Below are positions 8,064 through 13,265 of a stretch of DNA of 13,265 nt, piece by piece (position 1 is the stretch's first letter; each line of letters opens with the position of its first letter). Origin of the DNA: CAWFFV01 sp963814985 (GTDB lineage: Bacteria > Chloroflexota > Ktedonobacteria > Ktedonobacterales > Ktedonobacteraceae); NCBI GenBank assembly GCA_963814985.1, contig CAWFFV010000086.1:1-13265 (forward strand). The letters are read 5' to 3'. Position numbers and translations under genes: made by a program. The notes below the pieces were generated by a model, which was not told the DNA's origin, did not search any database, and worked only from the letters and a program-made list of their open reading frames with translations.

Positions 8064-8080
8064 CATTGTTTTCCTTCCTT
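8064..8080 (-). promoter_or_regulatory. Ribosome binding site and probable true start of the Ig-like protein
   Basis: On the minus strand AAGGAAGG is followed by AAAACA and ATG (8064-8066), an ideal spacing of six bases. The frame from this ATG is ATG TCT TGA, a stop at the third codon. One extra T in the TT at 8060-8061 would give ATG TCT TTG AAG AAA and enter the signal peptide frame. The TTG at 8059-8061 is the in-frame fallback, 11 bases from the same site. Confidence 0.5.
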
Positions 8081-8133
8081 GTCAAATAAATTGACCATGT
8101 GAATTGAAATGCGATGTATGTCAATCGTAATAA

Positions 8134-8149
8134 GTATATTGTAATATAC
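8134..8149. promoter_or_regulatory. 16-base palindrome, candidate operator
   Basis: GTATATT-GT-AATATAC is a perfect inverted repeat of 7-base arms around two bases, about 70 bases upstream of the Ig-like start. It lies next to the TATACT word that could serve as a -10 box. The shape suits a dimeric regulator, but in such AT-rich DNA a chance palindrome is possible. Confidence 0.3.
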
Positions 8150-8301
8150 AGTATAGCTTAATGCACATTGATTTTAATAATGGGTAGTACTATTTTCCAT
8201 TTTTATAAACAATATATAAATAAGTAAAATGATACTAATTTGATACTGTTTATGCAGGCAAAACTGGCAATAATAAGACGCTTGTTGAGAGGCTACGAAC
8301 G

Positions 8302-8327
8302 GAGCAAAAGAAATGTATATTTTGCTC
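8302..8327 (-). terminator. Weak hairpin downstream of the GH79 gene
   Basis: GAGCAAAA (8302-8309) and TTTTGCTC (8320-8327) form a perfect 8-base inverted repeat with a 10-base loop, about 40 bases after the GH79 stop at 8369. It could end the three-gene transcript. Only four of the eight pairs are G:C and no T-run follows, so the call is weak. Confidence 0.3.
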
Positions 8328-8368
8328 GAACAATCATTATATGCGCGCTCTATAAACAAAGAAATGTT

Positions 8369-8640
8369 TTAATCGAAAGTCAGTGCTACAGCACTTCCCG
8401 GTGCAACTGTGACAGAAGCGACTTCTCCGTGTACTGGAATAGTTTCCAGGTTAGAAGGAGACCAGGTTCCCTCAGCGGAGATTGCTCTCCCGTCGAGCTG
8501 GATATCTGATGTCGCGTCAATCGCCGGAGCATTCAAGGTGTTTACGGTAGCGCTTCGATATTTTTGTGCAAGCTTCACCGTCGTAATCGCATCAAAGTTT
8601 AGATCTTTGTTAACCAGAATTATGCTGCGTATCCCCTTAC
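8369..8640 (-). CDS. GH79-type glycosidase, C-terminal beta domain (piece of split gene)
   Basis: This frame continues the glycosidase that starts at 9800. Read across the join, the sequence becomes YIDSGSKGIRSIILVNKD, followed by a beta-rich domain ending in VTVAPGSAVALTF. That is the pattern of the C-terminal beta-sandwich that flanks the barrel in GH79 and related clan GH-A enzymes (I..VNKD, then a final hydrophobic strand after VAPGS). The GTG at 8576-8578 is an internal codon rather than a likely start. The piece has no signal of its own and would not function alone. Confidence 0.75.
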
Positions 8641-9800
8641 TTTCCTGAATCTATATAAGCGGTGAGATTTAGGTTGCTCTGAACAGGGAGGCTGGTTACC
8701 ATTGCTCCAGGTGGGCAAATCTTATGGAAAAAAAGCAAACCATAGTACAATGGTCTGGGTGTTCCATTATCATCGATGGCGTTGTAAGAGGCTTTGGACG
8801 CACTCTGAAAATCAATACTTTTGATGTCAGAAGCGGCGGCTTGTAAGAGTAAATCGGTTGCCCAGAGAGCCGAAGCAAACACATCTGAAATACCGGATGT
8901 TCCACCACCTGAAATGGAGTTTGCCTCTGTGATCTCGACCGGGACCGATCCGGAATCCTGCTGCCACTGCGCTATCCGTTCGGCCAACGTTTGCGCTACC
9001 TGCGAACTCAGAATAAATGGAATACTTGGTGCATCGGTACCTGTGGTTGTGCGCACGGTTGTATAGTAATGATGTGATGCAGCAATTAGACCTGACCCTT
9101 CATCTTGCATAAAAGGCGCAAAGAACGAGGAGGTTTCTGTCGCCAATTCGGGGCCGATAAACCTGGCAAATGGCACCGTCTGGAGCACTGCAAGCCGGTA
9201 TTGATCCCACTCAGCGCGATAATTTTCATATCCCCAGTCGGGCGGTCTCCACCCATGCTTTGCCCAGAGATCCGGTTCGTTGCCCATTGTAAAAGCGATA
9301 AGGCTGCTCCCGCCTGCTTGTGCGACATAGGCAGCCTCAGAAGCGGCTATCTGCGGATTATATCCAAGCAAATTGAGTCCCCAGATCACATGCCAATTGA
9401 TCCTGCGTGCAAAAGCGAACAGGTCATTTACGAGGCTCTGAGTGATAACCGTTCCATTCGCTTTACAGTATGGAATACCATCCGGTTCCCAGATACTAAG
9501 GTCCGCTGAATGGCCTCCAATGTGCAGTGTGCCTGACCCAAGGTTCTTATATAGTTGCTCATATCTGCCTGTGTTTTGCCCATCTAGTGATAGGATATCG
9601 CAGAGTTGCGAGGTTTCAATACTGGATCCTATGAAATCACTGGATAGAGGCAATGGAAGAGGTTGGAGCATTCCCTGCATCTGTACGACCGTATTTATTT
9701 TCGACTCACTCACAGGATCCTCTTTTTGAGAACAAGCGGAGAGTAAAAGGCAACTACAGAGTAATACCATCCAGATTTTTTCCCAGTATGCATCTGCCAT
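8637..9800 (-). CDS. GH79-type (beta-glucuronidase/heparanase-like) lipoprotein, catalytic part (split gene)
   Basis: A hydrophobic signal with lipobox LSAC (Cys23) predicts a lipoprotein anchored outside the membrane. A (beta/alpha)8 barrel of clan GH-A follows: SSDFIGSSIETSQLCD (about 53-68), TLHIGGHSADLSIW (91-104), then FTMGNEPDLW with the likely acid/base E175 and VPVEITEANSISGGG with the likely nucleophile E292. The NEPD pair and the ITEANS motif fit family 79, which removes beta-linked glucuronic acid from polysaccharides or glycoproteins; the exact substrate is unknown. The frame stops at 8637 after IDSGK. Removing one A from AAA at 8641-8643 restores IDSGSKGIRSIILVNKD and the C-terminal domain, for about 477 residues in all. 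The ATG lies 3 bases after the GT39 stop, with GGCGGTGA overlapping that stop as ribosome site, so translation is probably coupled. Confidence 0.85.
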   Translation of the reverse strand: MADAYWEKIWMVLLCSCLLLSACSQKEDPVSESKINTVVQMQGMLQPLPLPLSSDFIGSSIETSQLCDILSLDGQNTGRYEQLYKNLGSGTLHIGGHSADLSIWEPDGIPYCKANGTVITQSLVNDLFAFARRINWHVIWGLNLLGYNPQIAASEAAYVAQAGGSSLIAFTMGNEPDLWAKHGWRPPDWGYENYRAEWDQYRLAVLQTVPFARFIGPELATETSSFFAPFMQDEGSGLIAASHHYYTTVRTTTGTDAPSIPFILSSQVAQTLAERIAQWQQDSGSVPVEITEANSISGGGTSGISDVFASALWATDLLLQAAASDIKSIDFQSASKASYNAIDDNGTPRPLYYGLLFFHKICPPGAMVTSLPVQSNLNLTAYIDSGK

Positions 9801-9803
9801 CGT

Positions 9804-10908
9804 TCACCGCCTGAATAATTTAGTGGTAATGAGAGCCTGCAAGGCAGAGTGATTGACCTGGCAGACACTGACATTATCTTTAAAACCGGAGAAAGTTTTC
9901 TTAACCGGACAATAATGATTTACTGGACCAAGGAGAGGTGAGAGTTGAGCGCTTGTGCTCCAATAGAGTGCCATGTAGGACACATGATGGCGAGCAATCT
10001 GTAGTGGAGTATCGACAAGGGTAATATCTAGAAAAGGTTGGACCAGATCTACGCCTATATAATTTTGTGTTAGCACCAGGGCAGTCGATGGTACGTTTTC
10101 GTCGATATAAAGCTCCGCCTGTTGTAAGGCATCCTCATGGGTATCGACGAACCGCGCTCGAAATCCGAAGGTATTACCAATACAAATAAGCAGACAGAAA
10201 AGCATGAGAAAGCTAAGTGCCCGCGCATGTGCAGCTTTGGACCAGGGAAAGAAGATATACCAATTCCAGCGCTGGATGAATGCTCCAAGTTCTTGGGCCA
10301 GTACTAAGTAGAGAGGCACAATCCACAAAATCATATAGTGAGGGTCTTTCAATGAAATACTGAATGCAAACAGAACGCCGCTGAGTGCCCAGCTTATTAC
10401 AGTTGATTGTGAGATATTCCGACTTAGGGTTGATTGCGTGATCTCCCGACGACGAAATAAGTTTTGCACATAGCGTATCGAGCTGATCATCGTGCCGGAG
10501 AGCAGCATGATTATAGTGACCAAAAACATCCAGTAACGATTCCAGGTGGCCTCAAGCGCGAGGAGCGGACTATAATTGAGACCAGGTGCTGCTTTCATCC
10601 CGAATGTCCGATGAACCTGATCAATCGTGGCCGCATCGTAGGCACTTCCAAATATTAGATGCATACCCACAACATAGGCAGTAATGACAAGCAGCATCAA
10701 AGTCAGTAACACAAAATGTCCGAGCCAGTGTTTTCTCTGGAGGAGAAGGTTGAGTATCACCGTCAAGGCGATAAAACCGCCAATCTGCTTGTATATGATA
10801 ACACATCCGGCCAGTAGGCCCGCCAGGGCATACCACCCCAATGTGCGTCGGCGTGCAGAAGAAGTGAGCGCACGCCAGTAGAGCCAGATCGTAAGGATTA
10901 CCAGAAAA
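9804..10908 (-). CDS. GT39-type membrane glycosyltransferase, C-terminal part (split gene)
   Basis: This is the continuation of the protein from 11480. Reading starts at about 10908, giving DFLVILTIWLYWRAL, then RRTLGWYALAGLLAGCVIIYKQIGG, the segment that in ArnT/PMT-like proteins follows the second membrane pair. Several membrane helices follow (LLTLMLLVITAYVVGMHLIF, WMFLVTIIMLLSGTMI, ALSGVLFAFSISLKDPHYMILWIVPLYLVLA, ALSFLMLFCLLICIGN). A soluble C-terminal tail of about 120 residues ends with two cysteines that could pair (HYCPVKK and SVCQV). The TTG start at 10839-10841 is a frame artefact: the protein-like reading extends 22 codons upstream. The stop overlaps the ribosome site of the GH79 gene. 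Confidence 0.82.
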
Positions 10909-11332
10909 TCATCAGCGAGTTTTCGATGTAGATGGCCTGATTGGTAAAAATCACCCAGAGATCACTTCCAACTAATGCCAGAGCAATGAGAGCAACGGTC
11001 TTCCCAGATTGTTGTCGGACCAGGAGATATAGCAACAACAACATGAGGCACGAAGTTATAATACTAAACATCCGTCCGGTGAAGTAACTGGTGTTCGACC
11101 ACAGCTTGAACCAGCCAGCCAATAGGAAGAAGAAAAACGGCGGATGATAGAGGAACGGCGTTACTGGATGGAGATAGGTCGACCGAATAGTTGGAAAGCC
11201 ATAGCGTAGCAAATTAGCAGCGGCATCGCGGTAGATTGGCTCGTCGACCTCCAAACCTGTATGCAATGCCGCATACAGGCGAGAGAGAAACGCAACAGTC
11301 AGAATGACGCCAAACAGCCAGATTCTCCCAAT
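10898..11332 (-). CDS. GT39-type membrane glycosyltransferase, middle part with catalytic loop (split gene)
   Basis: The piece starts in the first membrane helix (IGRIWLFGVILTVAFLSRLYAAL) and enters the first outer loop, HTGLEVDEPIYRDAAANLLRYG. The DE pair is in the position of the catalytic acidic motif of GT-C enzymes such as PMT and ArnT. The HPPFFFFLLAGWFKLW motif follows, typical of this family, then helices up to YIENSLMIF. These enzymes move a sugar from a polyprenyl phosphate donor to an acceptor on the outer face. The frame is closed on the upstream side by TGA next to 11333 and ends at TAA 10898-10900 after MIFW. One extra T in the run at 10905-10908 gives SLMIFLVILTIW and joins the C-terminal part. 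The called TTG start at 11264-11266 would remove the first helix. Confidence 0.8.
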   Translation of the reverse strand: MGRIWLFGVILTVAFLSRLYAALHTGLEVDEPIYRDAAANLLRYGFPTIRSTYLHPVTPFLYHPPFFFFLLAGWFKLWSNTSYFTGRMFSIITSCLMLLLLYLLVRQQSGKTVALIALALVGSDLWVIFTNQAIYIENSLMIFW

Positions 11333-11480
11333 TCAAAAGTATACCAGGAAACTTGAGCCGCTTTTTGGGCCGCACAATAGCGCGAAGCCGTACGGTTGAG
11401 ATATGTGCAATATCGACACGAGCAAGTACTGGGATGGTTCTCTCGTTAGAATTATCGATTTCTTCCATCTTATCTTCCAT
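11214..11480 (-). CDS. GT39-type membrane glycosyltransferase, N-terminal part (split gene)
   Basis: ATG at 11478-11480 lies 7 bases after the stop of the GtrA-GT2 gene; AAGG inside that gene's last codons is a modest ribosome site. About 49 residues are meaningful: an acidic start, then a basic juxtamembrane stretch (RAIVRPKKRLKFPGILL) expected before the first helix. Beyond about 11334 the frame reads Cys/Arg-rich non-family sequence (NWENLAVWRHSDCC onward) to a stop at 11214. Dropping one base near AA 11332-11333 changes LLNWEN to LLIGRIWLFGVIL and enters the middle piece. All three pieces give about 558 residues, a normal length for the family. Confidence 0.7.
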   Translation of the reverse strand: MEDKMEEIDNSNERTIPVLARVDIAHISTVRLRAIVRPKKRLKFPGILLNWENLAVWRHSDCCVSLSPVCGIAYRFGGRRANLPRCRC

Positions 11481-11487
11481 CTCTCTA

Positions 11488-12786
11488 TTACCTTAAAGCA
11501 AGGAGTGAATTTGCAAATGGTTGCTCGCTTGTTCCCTGGCTCTTGTCATTTTTCTTAGCGGCGTAGGCGAGACCTATTATCCAGAGGCCAATGTGTATGA
11601 CGTCCAGGGCTGGAAAGAGGAGACCACGAAGAGATTTTGCCTTAACAGCGCTAATCAAACTTAACCCGGAGAACGCGCCTAGCAAGAGTATCCCAGAAAG
11701 GAAGAGCGTGAATCCATCTCCAAATGCGAGTGCAACCAGGAGTAGTGTTAAAAAAAGAAGCGAGCCTGTGGTAATCAAACCTGCTTTCTGCATGCGTCGT
11801 TTCACATAGAGGCAGTCTGGGTAATCCTGATAAAACTCCATAGCTCCTGCGCCAGCGGAGAACTGTTTCGCGAGGCGAAACTTTTGTGCGTGATGACGCT
11901 CGACTGTGATAGCATCGGTACAGAAGATAGTGTGGCCAGCATTTACCACCTCATTGACCAGACGGAAATCCTCCCAGCTATAGGCGGCTTGGAGTGGCCA
12001 GTGCGTCTGAATATCTTCCCAGACGCGCTTTGTGATAAAGAGATTATTCGTTATGGGGAGACCCTTTGCACTACCAAATGAACCTCGATCGAGGCGAAAT
12101 CCGTTGATGCCGTAGGAAGGCCACTCTGAGAACAACGATGTGTCCTGATAAAGGCTTGAAAAGCTACGATCACCATCAGGTCGATGGCTTCGCCCTGCAA
12201 CACCGTCAGCCTGGCTCTTGGGTAAGAGCGTCGTTGCCTGGATAAGCCAGTCTTGTGGCACAGTAACTTGGCTATCTAAGAATGCGATAACGTCGATGTT
12301 TCCAGTGGCACATGCCTCTCGACATCCACAGTAACGCTTCAAGTTGGCATCACGTCCAACCCAACCGTGTGGGCGATCGACTTGAAGGCAGTGAAGTGCT
12401 GGATGCCCTGTCAATTCACCAAGTCCTGACCAGGTTGTATCTTCCTCAGGTGCATTGCCAACCAAAAAGATATCGAAGTTGCCTGGATAGTGCTGGGATA
12501 GCACAGACTCAATACATTGACGAATAGTTCGTTGAGAGTTACGTACTGGAATGACAATCCCGACATGGGGAAAGCGCGTGAGTGGCGTAGCCGCTAAAAC
12601 CGGAGCAAGAGAAGCACCCGTGCGATGAAATACAAAACGATCGTTAGCTATATAGTTGACCACAGCGGCGATACCGGCTCCCATGATCGTAACTATCAGA
12701 TAGTTAAGACCGAGTGCAGTCAACAACGCAGAGATTCCCTGATTAGAGGAAAGGTAATCGCGCTGGTTGAGTGAAATTTGAGCCAT
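11488..12786 (-). CDS. GT2 glycosyltransferase domain and second half of GtrA domain (piece of a GtrA-GT2 fusion)
   Basis: Residues about 15-54 are the second half of a GtrA domain (NQGISALLTALGLNYLIVT, then AAVVNYIANDRFVF). GtrA proteins are small four-helix membrane proteins thought to flip polyprenyl-linked sugars. A GT-A fold family 2 glycosyltransferase follows: VGIVIPVRNSQRTIRQCIESVLSQ (75-98), VIAFLDSQVTVPQDWL (166-181) at the DxD position, and YSWEDFRLV with the catalytic-base-type ED at 272-273. Three membrane helices end the protein (336-355, 359-380, 389-409). The third residue of the DxD motif is Gln (DSQ), which is unusual. The ATG at 12786 is internal; the first 14 residues before NQG are probably off-frame. 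One extra T at 12750-12752 joins the frame to the first GtrA half: SAITFSSNQGIS. Confidence 0.85.
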   Translation of the reverse strand: MAQISLNQRDYLSSNQGISALLTALGLNYLIVTIMGAGIAAVVNYIANDRFVFHRTGASLAPVLAATPLTRFPHVGIVIPVRNSQRTIRQCIESVLSQHYPGNFDIFLVGNAPEEDTTWSGLGELTGHPALHCLQVDRPHGWVGRDANLKRYCGCREACATGNIDVIAFLDSQVTVPQDWLIQATTLLPKSQADGVAGRSHRPDGDRSFSSLYQDTSLFSEWPSYGINGFRLDRGSFGSAKGLPITNNLFITKRVWEDIQTHWPLQAAYSWEDFRLVNEVVNAGHTIFCTDAITVERHHAQKFRLAKQFSAGAGAMEFYQDYPDCLYVKRRMQKAGLITTGSLLFLTLLLVALAFGDGFTLFLSGILLLGAFSGLSLISAVKAKSLRGLLFPALDVIHIGLWIIGLAYAAKKNDKSQGTSEQPFANSLLALR

Positions 12787-12989
12787 TGGAGGAAAAGATT
12801 ACCATTTCGATCCTTCCAATTCAAAAATCGGTTTAAAAAGAAATTGGTTTCAATGCTGAGAATAGCCTGGAAAAGATACGCAAGATGTTCCTCAACATGG
12901 AAAAAATGTACCGTCACAAAAAGAAAGAGAATACCCCCTACCATCACCCCACCACCCACCAGACTAAATCCCATCACCTTCCTACTCAT
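12720..12989 (-). CDS. GtrA domain, first half (piece of a GtrA-GT2 fusion)
   Basis: MSRKVMGFSLVGGGVMVGGILFLF is the usual opening of a GtrA domain (basic start, FxLVGG, first helix). It is followed by a second helix with ETNFFLNRFLNWKD, matching the family's N-F-x-x-x-R-x-x-x-W/F pattern. The frame then reads WLKFHSTSAIT and loses the family pattern at about 12750, ending at 12720; the 11488-12786 frame continues it. No good ribosome site precedes the ATG at 12989. The frame remains open and protein-like for 21 codons upstream (RRHYTLRSLFNQAQRQLRSV), so translation probably starts further upstream, at 13149. Confidence 0.78.
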   Translation of the reverse strand: MSRKVMGFSLVGGGVMVGGILFLFVTVHFFHVEEHLAYLFQAILSIETNFFLNRFLNWKDRNGNLFLQWLKFHSTSAITFPLIRESLRC

Positions 12990-13017
12990 GACAGAACGGA
13001 GTTGGCGCTGAGCCTGA

Positions 13018-13149
13018 TTAAACAGAGACCGCAGGGTGTAGTGTCGTCGGAATAATACTTATATCATATGTTTGAAGAGGCTTTACTGGTAAAGAAAGGC
13101 GAGGGGGAAATAAATACTCCTCCATCGTCACCGTGCTCTGGTTCTTCAT
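13018..13149 (-). CDS. Probable N-terminal leader of the GtrA-GT2 fusion (43-codon open piece)
   Basis: ATG at 13147-13149, with GAAGG shortly upstream, opens a frame of 43 codons ending at TAA 13018-13020. It reads MKNQSTVTMEEYLFPPRLS and continues to YDISIIPTTLHPAVSV. Removing one G of the GG at 13029-13030 turns the end into HPASLFNQAQRQLRSVMSRK, which runs into the GtrA start. I therefore take it as the first about 40 residues of the fusion (about 550 residues in total). The YDISIIPT stretch resembles the first strand of a GT2 domain of the dolichol-phosphate mannose synthase type. It could be the stub of a lost N-terminal GT2 domain. Too short to be certain. Confidence 0.45.
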   Translation of the reverse strand: MKNQSTVTMEEYLFPPRLSLPVKPLQTYDISIIPTTLHPAVSV

Positions 13150-13265
13150 AAACCTTCTTTCTAACTTATATGCTGCATACAAATATACTTTTATTCCAAC
13201 TTCTTGTTCCTACTAGCCGCAAACCCTGGAATATATGCGTGTGTTAATTTACATGCCGAACACAC
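13150..13265. other. Upstream region of the glycosyltransferase operon with an edge inverted repeat
   Basis: This region should hold the promoter of the three-gene unit. On the minus strand it is AT-rich close to the start (ATAAAAGTATATTTG, CATATAAG), but I cannot pair convincing -35 and -10 boxes. GTGTGTT (13239-13245) and AACACAC (13259-13265) form a perfect 7-base inverted repeat whose right arm ends at the last base of the window and may extend beyond it. It may be the terminator of the next gene or a regulator site. Confidence 0.35.

Larger units (their letters stand above)
8067..8368. other. AT-rich intergenic region (leader of the Ig-like gene)
   Basis: About 300 bases, far richer in A+T than the flanking genes, separate the GH79 stop from the Ig-like gene start. 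It holds a hairpin at 8302-8327 and a palindrome at 8134-8149. There are several TATA-like words, including TATACT at about 8150-8155 on the minus strand, and a perfect TTGACA at 8119-8124 (minus strand) that lacks a convincing -10 partner. A promoter for the Ig-like/RHS pair is expected here, but I cannot place it. I see no credible gene in it. Confidence 0.55.

Noticed and set aside
8096..8124. Perfect TTGACA (8119-8124, minus strand) as a -35 box
   Set aside because: At 16-18 bases spacing the -10 position reads CACATG, TCACAT or ACATGG, none of them close to TATAAT.
9105..9509. 134-codon plus-strand frame inside the GH79 gene
   Set aside because: Antisense to a well supported catalytic domain; no motif or credible start signal.
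1191..12752. Programmed ribosomal frameshifting as the explanation of the frame breaks
   Set aside because: Breaks need shifts in both directions, lie in different sequence contexts without typical slippery heptamers, and affect unrelated genes at arbitrary domain positions.

Overview
The window looks like chromosomal DNA of a filamentous, surface-protein-rich bacterium, most likely a Ktedonobacteria-type Chloroflexota. That is inferred from the mix of genes (secreted Ig-like/IPT protein, Sec-exported RHS/YD protein with a DUF6531-type segment, GtrA and GT39 glycosyltransferases) and roughly half G+C composition. No marker gene fixes the taxon. Apart from a short plus-strand gene end at the left edge, all genes are on the minus strand, so transcription runs from right to left.

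Layout, in transcription order. (1) From 13149 to 8369 there is a tightly packed three-gene unit: a GtrA-GT2 fusion (flippase-like membrane domain followed by a family 2 glycosyltransferase), a GT39-type membrane glycosyltransferase starting 7 bases after it, and a GH79-type glycosidase lipoprotein starting 3 bases after that. (2) From 8368 to 8067 there is an AT-rich spacer with a small hairpin and a 16-base palindrome. (3) From 8066 to 4665 there is a large secreted protein: signal peptide, a MAM/jelly-roll domain, an IPT/TIG domain and about eight Ig-like repeats. (4) From 4568 to 181 there is an exported RHS/YD-repeat protein with a C-terminal tip I do not recognise. A hairpin containing the stop codon of the convergent plus-strand gene ends the set.

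The most striking property is that every major gene is split between reading frames. I can place eight breaks, at about 13029, 12750, 11332, 10905, 8641, 8060, 6628 and 1191. Most can be repaired by one base in or next to a short homopolymer, and protein family features continue across the join. Long stretches between breaks (1126 and about 650 codons) are free of nonsense codons. This looks more like unpolished sequence with homopolymer errors than a decayed island, but the sequence alone cannot separate the two. I list the open pieces as separate CDS entries and state which belong together.

Working model (inference): the GtrA-GT2 and GT39 proteins make, flip and transfer a polyprenyl-linked sugar onto a surface acceptor, and the GH79 lipoprotein trims uronic-acid-type glycans outside the membrane. 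The Ig-like protein and the RHS protein form a separate exported pair. I saw no CRISPR array, phage, transposase, tRNA or rRNA.
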